From NCBI GenBank assembly GCA_946405205.1, contig CAMJGL010000032.1, positions 1 to 14,552 of the forward strand: 14,552 bases of DNA, given 5' to 3'. Below the pieces are notes generated by a model, which was not told where the DNA came from, ran no database searches, and saw only the letters and a program-made list of their open reading frames with translations. The DNA is from F23-B02 sp946405205. Its GTDB lineage: Bacteria > Bacillota > Clostridia > Oscillospirales > Oscillospiraceae. This document shows positions 1 to 6,196 of this stretch, piece by piece. The first letter of the stretch is position 1; each line of letters begins with the position of its first letter. Position numbers and translations under genes: made by a program.

Positions 1-2
1 CC

Positions 3-59
3 ATCGGCAACCTGCGTACCGCTATCTGGCGCGCATGGGACGTCGCAATGAAGATATAG
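3..59 (+). CDS. Possible 3' end of an unidentified gene (partial)
   Basis: The window opens inside what may be the tail of a plus-strand gene. One frame reads IGNLRTAIWRAWDVAMKI then TAG (57-59), with codons much like those of the sure genes here. A second frame stays open from position 2 to a TAA at 89-91, only 4 nt before the terminator hairpin, and is an equally possible end. Eighteen to twenty-nine residues are too few to name a family. The strong terminator just downstream is the main reason to think some transcript arrives from the left, although that hairpin also serves the convergent holin gene. Confidence 0.3.
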   Translation: MGNLRTAIWRAWDVAMKI

Positions 60-94
60 TCTTCAGCGCGGATACCCGTTTAAACAACTAACTG

Positions 95-134
95 AAAACA
101 GCACTGCCTGATAAGTCAGGCAGTGCTGTTTTTT
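95..134. terminator. Strong bidirectional intrinsic terminator
   Basis: A perfect 15-bp stem (97-111 with 116-130) closes a TAAG loop, and flanking A and T runs extend the pairing by about two base pairs. The plus strand continues into a run of Ts and the minus strand into TTTT. It sits between the possible gene end on the left and the holin stop codon (134-136), so it most likely ends transcripts from both directions. Confidence 0.9.
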
Positions 135-598
135 CACTTTTTTTCGGTTTTATCCTCGGCCTCGGAGCTGACCTTAACTATCAGCTTTTTGAGAAAGCCG
201 GGGACGGGCGCGCCCATGGCGGCGGCGTTTTCAACGATGCTTCCCAGCTCGGTGAACGTGTACCAGACCGTGACCAGCGGCGTTATCATGCAGCGGCCGC
301 CGAGCTCAAAAAAGCCGACGCCGAGATTATCGCCCACCACGTTCAGGGCGATATCGCACATGGCCGCCACCAGCACCGCGAAGATGCTGCCCAGCTTATG
401 CCACAGCCCCTGCCTTGCCGCGGCGCTGCTCCAGCTCCGCTTGTATATCGCCGCGCAGGTGCCGGTTATATAGTCCAGCGCCGTTGCCAGCAGCCACAGT
501 ACTATGAGCCAGCCCACCCAGCCGAACAGCGCCGTGCCGAAGGCGGCCGCCGCCGTGAGCGCGGCCTTTATCTCCGCGGCTTTATCGGGTGTGTTCAT
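134..598 (-). CDS. Phage-type holin (toxin secretion/phage lysis holin family)
   Basis: A 154-residue membrane protein that should form lesions in the cytoplasmic membrane, letting a cell-wall hydrolase reach peptidoglycan. Hydrophobic segments lie at about residues 18-41, 67-86 and 95-115. The segment with DYITG (42-46), followed by a charged stretch with a Ser-Ser pair and a Gly/Lys-rich turn, fits the Firmicute holin family often labelled Cph1 or phage_holin_4. The C terminus is charged and ends in a Lys/Glu tail, usual for holins. The ATG at 598 has AAGGAGG eight bases upstream, inside the 3' end of the amidase gene. Only 3 nt separate it from that gene's stop, so the two are one operon. 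No structural phage genes are visible. It may be a prophage remnant, the edge of an intact prophage, or a domesticated lysis module. Function rests on family resemblance. Confidence 0.85.
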   Translation of the reverse strand: MNTPDKAAEIKAALTAAAAFGTALFGWVGWLIVLWLLATALDYITGTCAAIYKRSWSSAAARQGLWHKLGSIFAVLVAAMCDIALNVVGDNLGVGFFELGGRCMITPLVTVWYTFTELGSIVENAAAMGAPVPGFLKKLIVKVSSEAEDKTEKK

Positions 599-601
599 TT
601 G

Positions 602-1306
602 TCAATCCTCCTTCCCGAAGTAGCGGCGCATTATCTCCATGACCCGGAGCATATCCTCGCTCAGGTCAAGGCCGCCGCCGTTTTTGCCCTTCAGCGCGCC
701 TGCTTCGACATAGCGCCGCGCCATCTCGCGATAGCCGGCGGGCATATCCTCAAGACTGTTCCATCTTACCACTTCATCCTCACTTCCTCCTTTTACATAT
801 TCCACGCCGTATGCGCGGCAGACGCCCCGGCAGACAGCCTCGCCGAGAGCGCCGGTGTTGGCGACGATCCAGCCCGCAAGCTCGGGATCGTCGTGGAACT
901 CGCACTCGACATAGGCGCAGACCGCGTTTGAGTTGCGTATCTCGTAAAACTGCTTCTCTCTGACCCCGTAGACGGAGCGGTATAGGGTGATCGCGTCGAT
1001 CTCCTCGTATATCGGCTGCGCTATCGCCAGCCTGTCGTCGCTCCGGCGGGAGATGAACACGACGCAGCCCCTGCCGCCGCCGGCGTTGGTGTGGATGGGC
1101 AGGTGCAGATCCGCGCCCCAGTCATTCGACTGCCTGACGCTCTCTTCGATCTCCTGCCCCTCGGGGGCTTTTTTCACCTCGAAGCCGCAGCGCAGGAGCG
1201 CCTTTTCGGCCGCGGCCGCTATAAGGTTGCACTGGGTCTGCTCGTTGGTGTTTCCCGCCGCGTAAAGATTTGCCGTCTGCTTTGACGGAGATAAATATAT
1301 TTTCAA
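602..1306 (-). CDS. Phage-type N-acetylmuramoyl-L-alanine amidase (Amidase_3-like endolysin)
   Basis: A 234-residue zinc amidase that would cleave the bond between muramic acid and the stem peptide of peptidoglycan. Landmarks of the fold are SPSKQ (6-10), TNE with Glu22, HTNA with His72, and YVECEFHDD with the likely catalytic Glu134. The first zinc-binding position, which in classical members lies in a DPGHGG motif, is occupied by the SPSxQ sequence. I recall this as a recurrent variant in phage-derived clostridial amidases. Residues from about 183 resemble the short C-terminal module common in these endolysins. There is no signal peptide, so export would depend on the adjacent holin. The start is taken as TTG at 1306: AGGAGG lies six bases upstream of it, whereas the ATG at 1312 directly abuts the AGGAGG. 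An open frame continues upstream to 1447 but lacks conserved sequence. Confidence 0.85.
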   Translation of the reverse strand: MKIYLSPSKQTANLYAAGNTNEQTQCNLIAAAAEKALLRCGFEVKKAPEGQEIEESVRQSNDWGADLHLPIHTNAGGGRGCVVFISRRSDDRLAIAQPIYEEIDAITLYRSVYGVREKQFYEIRNSNAVCAYVECEFHDDPELAGWIVANTGALGEAVCRGVCRAYGVEYVKGGSEDEVVRWNSLEDMPAGYREMARRYVEAGALKGKNGGGLDLSEDMLRVMEIMRRYFGKED

Positions 1307-1312
1307 AGTCAT

Positions 1313-1318
1313 CCTCCT
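1313..1318 (-). promoter_or_regulatory. Ribosome binding site deciding the amidase start
   Basis: AGGAGG on the minus strand, with A residues before it. It touches the ATG at 1312 with no spacer but lies 6 nt from the in-frame TTG at 1306, which gives the protein the family-typical beginning MKIYLSPS. Confidence 0.75.
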
Positions 1319-1389
1319 TTTGTTTTCGGTGCGCATATGCCGCACCTGTGTTCCATGCCCTTCACTAACAGCCTGCATTTGGGGCAAAC

Positions 1390-1407
1390 TTGTACGTTTG
1401 CGTACAA
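1390..1407. promoter_or_regulatory. Perfect inverted repeat, candidate operator
   Basis: TTGTACG-TTTG-CGTACAA, with seven-base arms and a four-base centre. It lies in the gap between the amidase start (1306) and the divergently oriented permease promoter (1454-1482), which suits a regulator binding site. No T-run follows on either strand, so it is not a terminator. The binding protein is unknown. Confidence 0.45.
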
Positions 1408-1453
1408 ATAAAAGTAAAAAGCAGGAGTTTATTAACAGTTTGTTCATTTTACA

Positions 1454-1482
1454 TTGACATTTTTAACAGAATGTAGTATCAT
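1454..1482 (+). promoter_or_regulatory. Sigma-A-type promoter of the permease gene
   Basis: A perfect -35 box TTGACA (1454-1459), a 17-nt spacer and a -10 box TATCAT (1477-1482), placing transcription start near 1489, about 50 nt before the permease ATG. Confidence 0.85.
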
Positions 1483-1540
1483 TCGAGTGCCGGTTTAAAT
1501 GCTAAAAGTGTACCGGGATATGGTTTATAGGAGAAAAATA

Positions 1541-2974
1541 ATGGACAACAAAATGGAAAAACGCTATGGTCTGCCTACCGCAATATCCATGGTCATCGGA
1601 ATCGTCATAGGCTCCGGTGTATTCATAAAAGGCGGTAAGGTGCTGTCCCTGACGGGCGGCAATCTTTTGCAGGGCATCGCAGTTGTTGGCATCGTGGGCC
1701 TCATCTGCATCATATGCTCTCTGGTTTTCGCAACTCTCGGAAGCAAGTATGAGAAGGTCAACGGCGTCGTGGACTACGCGGAGCTCGCGCTCGGTCCCAA
1801 GTACGCGTATTATGTGGGCTGGTTTATGACAACGATCTACACCCCCGCCCTGGCCGCCATGCTTGCATTTTTCTCGTCGATGATGTTCCTGCAGCTGTTC
1901 GGCATCGCGGCGATCGACTTTGCCACGGGTCAGGTCAACCCCACCGCCATCGGCGTCGGCGCGGGCTTCCTCATGCTCGGCTACGGCATAAACGCCCTCA
2001 GCCCCAAGATCGCGGGCAAGCTGCAGGTCGGCATGACTGTCATCAAGCTCATCCCGCTCATACTCATGGGTGTTGTCGGCACCGTCGCGGGTCTTGCAAA
2101 CGGCGCCACTCTCGACGTTCTCAACTACGTCAACTCCCCGGAATACGTGGCCGTTGACGGCTCGGGCTTCTTCAAGGCGATAGTCGGCTTCGCCTTCGCG
2201 TATGAGGGCTGGATCCTCGCGACCTCGATAAACGCGGAGCTCAAGGACTCCAAGAAAAATCTCCCGCGGGCGCTTGTTATCGGCGCTCTCGTGACCATCG
2301 TCATCTACGCCCTGTACATATGGGCGATGAGCATCGTCGGCGACGTCAACACCATCATCGCGACATGGCCGTTCGGCGAGTCCCTGCCGCGCATCGCGTT
2401 CTCAACGCTCTTCGGCAATGTCGTCGGTACCATAGTTTATGTGTTTATCACGATCTCGTGCCTCGGCACGATGAACGGGCTCATCATGGCCTCCTGCCGC
2501 AATATGTACTCCATCTCCATCCGCGGCATGGGTCCCAGGCCCGAGTTCTTCGGTCACATCGACTCCCAGAACAACTTTGCCATCAAGTCCTCCGTCCTCG
2601 GCATGATGCTCGCGGGCTTCTGGTACGCCTGGACGGTCATGATGTGGATGGGCGGCCCCGGCCTCTTCGGCTCCGTGCACGGCTCCGAGTGGTTCGCCTG
2701 GGAGCCCGACGAGATCGGCATCATCTGCCTGTACCTCATGTACATCCCCATGATGATCGGCCTCATGGCAAAGGCCAAGGACCTCAACCCCGTAAAGCGC
2801 TTCGTGCTTCCCGCGCTGGGCGTTCTGTGCTGCCTGTTCTTCTGCTACGCCATCTGGGTGGGCTACGGCTGGAAGCAGTGCACCGGCTTCCTGATATTCT
2901 TCGCCGTTGTGATGTTCATCGGCTGGCTGTTTGAGCGCTTCCGCGTGAAAAAAGCCGCGGGACAGAAAACCTGA
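1541..2974 (+). CDS. APC-superfamily amino acid permease (LAT/SteT-like)
   Basis: A 477-residue integral membrane transporter of the amino acid-polyamine-organocation superfamily, with about 12 hydrophobic segments and no signal peptide. The first helix carries the unwound substrate-binding signature GSGVF (24-28). The sixth-helix region has YEGW (221-224) followed by an acidic-basic stretch ending NLPRAL, as in serine/threonine and large neutral amino acid exchangers. The substrate cannot be read from the sequence. The start is the ATG at 1541, with AGGAG seven bases upstream. An in-frame ATG at 1499 lies close to the predicted transcription start and has no ribosome binding site. It appears monocistronic, with its own promoter upstream and a terminator 10 nt beyond its stop. 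The neighbouring proS gives no clear functional tie. Confidence 0.9.
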   Translation: MDNKMEKRYGLPTAISMVIGIVIGSGVFIKGGKVLSLTGGNLLQGIAVVGIVGLICIICSLVFATLGSKYEKVNGVVDYAELALGPKYAYYVGWFMTTIYTPALAAMLAFFSSMMFLQLFGIAAIDFATGQVNPTAIGVGAGFLMLGYGINALSPKIAGKLQVGMTVIKLIPLILMGVVGTVAGLANGATLDVLNYVNSPEYVAVDGSGFFKAIVGFAFAYEGWILATSINAELKDSKKNLPRALVIGALVTIVIYALYIWAMSIVGDVNTIIATWPFGESLPRIAFSTLFGNVVGTIVYVFITISCLGTMNGLIMASCRNMYSISIRGMGPRPEFFGHIDSQNNFAIKSSVLGMMLAGFWYAWTVMMWMGGPGLFGSVHGSEWFAWEPDEIGIICLYLMYIPMMIGLMAKAKDLNPVKRFVLPALGVLCCLFFCYAIWVGYGWKQCTGFLIFFAVVMFIGWLFERFRVKKAAGQKT

Positions 2975-2983
2975 GAATGAAAA

Positions 2984-3021
2984 AACCGCTTCGTTCGGCT
3001 GAACGAAGCGGTTGCTTTTTT
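2984..3021. terminator. Bidirectional terminator between permease and proS
   Basis: A perfect 13-bp stem (2984-2996 with 3001-3013), a GGCT loop, and TTTTTT at 3016-3021 on the plus strand. On the minus strand the stem is followed directly by a run of Ts, so it also ends proS, whose stop codon lies 12 nt away. Confidence 0.9.
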
Positions 3022-3032
3022 ATCCTTATGTC

Positions 3033-4469
3033 TCAGTAGGCGACGCCCCAGTAGATCATATGCTTTGCCTTTTTGCCGCATATGGGGCAGGTATCGCCGA
3101 GGTCCTCCTGCTCGAAGGGGATGCAGCGCGAGGACATTCCCGCCTGCTCCTTCATCTTCATCTCGCACTCGAGCTCGCCGCACCACATGGTCTTGATGAA
3201 GCCGCCCTTTTCCTCCTGAAGGCGCTTTGCCTCCTCGAGCGAATGCGCCTCGAAGATGTGCTCGTCGAGGTTTTTCTTTGCCTTGTCGAACAGGCCCTGC
3301 TGCACGGTGTCGAGCAGCTCATGGATCTTTCCGTCTATCTCGTCAAGGGAGACGGATATCTTCTCGCCGTTATCGCGGCGGACGGCCATGCACACGTTGC
3401 TCTCGATATCGCGGGGGCCGAGCTCGATGCGCAGGGGAACGCCCTTCATCTCGTACTGCGCGCACTTCCAGCCGAGGCTGTTGTCGCTCAGGTCTATCTT
3501 CACGCGCACGCCGGCGGCCTTGAGCTTTTCGTAAAGCTCTGTCGCCTTCTCGGTGACGCCGGCCTTGTGCTGCGCAACGGGCACGACGATGACCTGAACG
3601 GGCGCGATGCGCGGGGGCAGGACAAGGCCGTTATTGTCGCCGTGGGTCATGATGATGCCGCCGATGATGCGGGTGGACATGCCCCATGAGGTCTGGTGCG
3701 GGTGCTTGAGCTTGTTGTCCTTATCGGTGAAGCTTATGTCGAACTGCTCGGCAAAGCCGGTGCCGAAGTAGTGGCTGGTGCCGGACTGGAGCGCCTTGCG
3801 GTCGTGCATCATGCACTCGATGGTGTAGGTGTTGACGGCGCCGGCGAATTTTTCCTTCTCGGTCTTGTTGCCGCGGATGACGGGCATGGCGAGGTAGTTT
3901 TCGCAGAGGTCTGCGTATACCTCGAGCTGCTGCAGGGTCTCTTTGCGGGCCTCCTCCTCGGTGGCGTGCAGGGTGTGACCCTCCTGCCAGAGGAACTCTC
4001 TGCCGCGCAGGAAGGGGCGGGTGGTCTTCTCCCAGCGCAGGACGGAGCACCACTGGTTGTACAGCATGGGCAGGTCGCGCCATGAATGGACGGTATGGCT
4101 CCAATGGTCGCAGAAAAGCGTCTCGGAGGTCGGGCGGATGCACAGGCGCTCGGTCAGCTCCTCGGAGCCGCCGACCGTGACCCACGCGCACTCGGGGGCA
4201 AAGCCCTCGACGTGATCCTTCTCCTTCTGCAGCAGGCTTTCGGGGATGAGCATCGGCATCGAGACGTTCTCGTGGCCGCCGTCCTTGAACATCCTGTCAA
4301 GCTCCTTCTGAATATTCTCCCAAATGGCATAGCCGTACGGACGCAGGATGAACAGGCCCTTTACGCCGGAATAATCGACGAGCTCCGCCTTGGTGCATAC
4401 GTCGGTGAACCACTGGGCAAAGTCCTGCTCCATATCGGTTATCTGTTCAACTTTCTTCTCTTTCGCCAT
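3033..4469 (-). CDS. proS: Prolyl-tRNA synthetase, archaeal/eukaryote-type (ProS type 3)
   Basis: Charges tRNA-Pro with proline in the cytoplasm. The 478-residue length and lack of the roughly 180-residue editing insertion of standard bacterial ProRS mark it as the short archaeal-like type. Class II motifs are present: motif 1 around residues 38-76, RPTSET at 112-117, motif 2 around 145-168 with RWEKTTRPF and the GREFLWQEGHT segment, and motif 3 around 264-290. The C-terminal zinc domain is intact, with Cys430, Cys435, Cys461 and Cys464, and the chain ends in the tyrosine typical of this type. The ATG at 4469 has AAGGAG seven bases upstream. The leader from the predicted transcription start is only about 45 nt, too short for a T-box riboswitch. 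Convergent with the permease and divergent from the HAAS operon, it stands alone. Confidence 0.96.
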   Translation of the reverse strand: MAKEKKVEQITDMEQDFAQWFTDVCTKAELVDYSGVKGLFILRPYGYAIWENIQKELDRMFKDGGHENVSMPMLIPESLLQKEKDHVEGFAPECAWVTVGGSEELTERLCIRPTSETLFCDHWSHTVHSWRDLPMLYNQWCSVLRWEKTTRPFLRGREFLWQEGHTLHATEEEARKETLQQLEVYADLCENYLAMPVIRGNKTEKEKFAGAVNTYTIECMMHDRKALQSGTSHYFGTGFAEQFDISFTDKDNKLKHPHQTSWGMSTRIIGGIIMTHGDNNGLVLPPRIAPVQVIVVPVAQHKAGVTEKATELYEKLKAAGVRVKIDLSDNSLGWKCAQYEMKGVPLRIELGPRDIESNVCMAVRRDNGEKISVSLDEIDGKIHELLDTVQQGLFDKAKKNLDEHIFEAHSLEEAKRLQEEKGGFIKTMWCGELECEMKMKEQAGMSSRCIPFEQEDLGDTCPICGKKAKHMIYWGVAY

Positions 4470-4520
4470 TGTTTTTCTCCTTCTTTCGCCGGGGGCCTTC
4501 CCCCAGCGTTAATAGACAAC

Positions 4521-4549
4521 ATTTTATAAGACTATCAAGCCGTTGTCAA
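4521..4549 (-). promoter_or_regulatory. Sigma-A-type promoter of proS
   Basis: On the minus strand, TTGACA (4549-4544), a 17-nt spacer and TAAAAT (4526-4521). Transcription would start near 4514, leaving a leader of about 45 nt. Confidence 0.85.
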
Positions 4550-4552
4550 TAG

Positions 4553-4582
4553 CTCGCCGGCCGCCGCGGCACGGCCGGCGGG
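4553..4582. promoter_or_regulatory. GC-rich dyad between divergent promoters
   Basis: The arms GCCGGCCG (4556-4563) and CGGCCGGC (4572-4579) are perfect complements around an eight-base centre that itself holds CCGCGG. Pairing extends outward to about 11 bp with one wobble. It lies upstream of both start points, beside the proS -35 box, so it is not transcribed from either promoter. A shared operator is one possibility; a relic of GC-rich repeat DNA is another. Confidence 0.4.
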
Positions 4583-4603
4583 GGCAAATACGGACAAAAA
4601 ACC

Positions 4604-4632
4604 TTGACCTGTATATATTTTTTGTCTATAAT
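4604..4632 (+). promoter_or_regulatory. Sigma-A-type promoter of the HAAS-protein operon
   Basis: TTGACC (4604-4609), a 17-nt spacer and a perfect TATAAT (4627-4632). Transcription would start near 4639, just upstream of the GGAGGTGA ribosome binding site. Confidence 0.85.
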
Positions 4633-4656
4633 ACTATGGATAAAGAGAAATTGTTC

Positions 4657-4664
4657 GGAGGTGA
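4657..4664 (+). promoter_or_regulatory. Perfect ribosome binding site with no normally spaced standard start
   Basis: GGAGGTGA matches the 3' end of 16S rRNA over eight bases. The in-frame GTG (4661) is inside it, an in-frame ATC (4670) follows after 5 nt, and the first in-frame ATG (4688) is 23 nt downstream of it. Confidence 0.7.
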
Positions 4665-5767
4665 CGCGTATCAACAGACAGCGATATATGGCGGAGCTTT
4701 CAAGACTGCTGGCCTTCATGTTCAAGGAGGACAAGGAGGATATCCTTGCCAAGTACAACAAAATGCTGGACGAGGCCGAGGACGAGCAGGCTCTGCTGGA
4801 GGAGTTCGGCTCCCCCACCAAGCTGGCAGTTACCATTTCCCGTACCTATAAGCGCGAGGAGCGCAAGCTCTCGGTCGAGGCAGACTCGAAGGAGGACACT
4901 CAGTCCGCCCCTCTGGAGTTCGGAACAAAAGCCGCGGAAGAGCCCGCGGCCAAGGAGCCGGAGCCTGACGTTCCCTCATACGCGGACATAATCGAGGAGA
5001 TCCGCAGGGAAAAGGCGGCGGAGCAGGGCATCGAGTACAAGCCCATATTCTTTAACGAGCCCGAGACTCCCGCCGTGGAGGAATCCCCCGTCGTGGAGGA
5101 AGCTCCCGTTGAGGAGGAATCCCCCGTCGTGGAGGAAGCTCCCGTTGTGGAGGAAGTCTCCGTCGTGGAGGAAGCCCCCGCAGTCGAGGATGCCCCCGTT
5201 GTGGAGGACGTTCCCGTTGTGGAGGAAGTTCCCGCAATTGAGGAAGCCCCCGTTGTGGAGGAAGCTCCCGTCGCGGAGGAAGCCCCCGTTGTGGAGGAAG
5301 CCCCCGTTGAGGAGGAAGCTCCCGTTGTGGAGGAAGCTCCCGCCGCGGAGGACGCTCCCGCTGAGGAGAGCACGGAGATACTCGACGAGCTTGAAAGCGC
5401 CGAGCCTCCCGCCCCGAAGACCTTGTATAAGACCAACGCTGCGCTTCTTATACTGTATCTCATTTTCGCGGTCCCGATCGGGCTTTTGCTGCTCGTTCTC
5501 GCGGCGGCGGTCGGCCTTACGCTTCTGGGAACGGTCATCGGCATAGCGGCGATAGCCGTAAAGGTAGTCGGCTTTGCCATTTCCACCCTCGCGGTGTTCG
5601 CGGATGTGATGCTGTGCATCGGAGCGGCGCTCGCGGCGGCTGCTGCTGCGCTTATGCTGCTGTGGCTTGCGCTGCTGCTGCTCATAAAGGGCATCCCGGG
5701 AATATGCAGGGGCGCCGTCGCCCTCGGCAGGAAATTCTGCGTCAAGGAGGTGGGCGTCAATGACTAA
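4661..5767 (+). CDS. HAAS/DUF1700-like membrane protein with acidic six-residue repeats
   Basis: About 368 residues when counted from GTG 4661. The N terminus (about 4-72) resembles the HAAS/DUF1700 domain of Firmicutes: NRQRYMAEL, then a stretch of charged helices and GSPTKLA. A long acidic linker follows, with 17 perfect-phase units of the type VVEEAP (about 136-237). The last 110 residues hold about four hydrophobic helices rich in Ala, Leu and Ile and end in a short basic tail. Such proteins are membrane-bound and often linked to PadR regulators; none is in this window. Function is unknown. The start is uncertain: GTG 4661 lies inside the ribosome binding site, ATC 4670 is well spaced but non-standard, and ATG 4688 lacks a nearby site and would clip the domain. 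A downstream 61-residue gene overlaps its end by 8 nt. Confidence 0.8.
   Translation: MTRINRQRYMAELSRLLAFMFKEDKEDILAKYNKMLDEAEDEQALLEEFGSPTKLAVTISRTYKREERKLSVEADSKEDTQSAPLEFGTKAAEEPAAKEPEPDVPSYADIIEEIRREKAAEQGIEYKPIFFNEPETPAVEESPVVEEAPVEEESPVVEEAPVVEEVSVVEEAPAVEDAPVVEDVPVVEEVPAIEEAPVVEEAPVAEEAPVVEEAPVEEEAPVVEEAPAAEDAPAEESTEILDELESAEPPAPKTLYKTNAALLILYLIFAVPIGLLLLVLAAAVGLTLLGTVIGIAAIAVKVVGFAISTLAVFADVMLCIGAALAAAAAALMLLWLALLLLIKGIPGICRGAVALGRKFCVKEVGVND
5066..5371 (+). repeat. 18-bp tandem coding repeat (17 units)
   Basis: Seventeen consecutive 18-bp units, each encoding six residues of the form [A/V/S/T]-P-x-[V/A/E/I]-E-[E/D], apart from a VS variant and a last unit ending ES. Many units share the same codons (GTTGTGGAGGAAGCTCCC and close variants), so similarity is at DNA level and points to expansion by slippage or unequal crossing-over. 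The array stays in frame throughout and forms the linker between the HAAS-like domain and the membrane helices. Confidence 0.9.
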
Positions 5768-5945
5768 GACGGGAAAGATACTGCTCACCGTCGCGGTGAC
5801 CGCGCTTATCCTCGGCGGGCTGTGCATCCTTGCCGGCGTGATAACCGGCGGCGATTTTGAGCGCGTCAAAAACGTGTTCTACGCCGTAAATGACGTTGAA
5901 AACCGCCTGAACGTTTTCCGCGCTCTGTTCACTTTCGGCCAATGA
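5760..5945 (+). CDS. Small single-pass membrane protein, 61 residues
   Basis: Starts at ATG 5760, eight bases inside the end of the HAAS-like gene, with AAGGAGG nine bases upstream. The overlap and good ribosome binding site indicate translational coupling. Residues 6-29 form one hydrophobic helix, preceded by MTKTGK (positive, so likely inside) and followed by GGDFERVKN and a polar tail. HAAS/DUF1700 genes are often followed by a DUF4097 protein that begins with a similar membrane helix and a GG-D-F turn. This gene may therefore be a stand-alone short partner or the remaining N terminus of such a protein. No DUF4097-like beta domain can be read in any frame downstream before prs. Function unknown. 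Confidence 0.7.
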   Translation: MTKTGKILLTVAVTALILGGLCILAGVITGGDFERVKNVFYAVNDVENRLNVFRALFTFGQ

Positions 5946-5973
5946 GCCCGGCTGCGGGTGACAACTGTATATC

Positions 5974-6014
5974 ACCGGTCGAGGCAGGGAAGGTACCCTG
6001 CTCCGGCCGGTTTT
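5974..6014 (+). terminator. Probable terminator of the HAAS operon
   Basis: An imperfect 16-bp stem (5974-5989 with 5996-6011) with one mismatch and two wobbles, a six-base AAGGTA loop and a short TTTT followed by GCATTTTG. It sits 28 nt after the small membrane protein gene. The short T-run makes it a weaker terminator than the others in the window. Confidence 0.65.
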
Positions 6015-6101
6015 GCATTTTGCGTTTTGCCGCTTTTGCCCGCCGTGGCAGAATATACAGAAAGCGCCGGTTTCCGCTCCGAAAATTCTATTTCCGCCCC
6101 C

Positions 6102-6130
6102 TTTTCAATTATTGTTTCTTTTGATATAAT
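6102..6130 (+). promoter_or_regulatory. Promoter of prs
   Basis: A perfect TATAAT (6125-6130) preceded by a 17-nt spacer and TTTTCA (6102-6107), which matches the -35 consensus at four of six positions. Transcription would start near 6137, giving a leader of about 60 nt that contains a small GC hairpin near 6150-6163. Confidence 0.7.
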
Positions 6131-6196
6131 CATTAAGATAAAGATATGCGCCGCTGCGGCGGCAAAAACAACATGAAACAGAGAGGACGATCTAAA

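Noticed and set aside
1307..1447. Longer amidase N terminus from the ATG at 1447
   Set aside because: The added residues are not amidase-like, and the only strong ribosome binding site is placed for the TTG at 1306.
2320..2934. Plus-strand 204-residue Arg/His-rich frame inside the permease gene
   Set aside because: It is an out-of-frame shadow of the permease coding sequence, with no family features.
3012..3689. Plus-strand open frame (225 residues) antisense to proS
   Set aside because: The minus strand encodes a complete, motif-intact prolyl-tRNA synthetase. The antisense frame is a codon-bias shadow, as are similar frames opposite prs, glgC, glgD, glgP and psuK.
4470..4520. T-box riboswitch upstream of proS
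   Set aside because: The promoter leaves only about 45 nt of leader, far too short, and no terminator hairpin or T-box sequence is visible.
4900..5760. Long minus-strand open frame (286 residues) with Ser-Ser-Thr-Thr-Gly-Ala repeats
   Set aside because: It is the antisense image of the 18-bp repeat in the HAAS-like gene. Repeats of period divisible by three keep several frames open. It has no ribosome binding site or promoter, and the plus strand has a good promoter and a domain-like protein.
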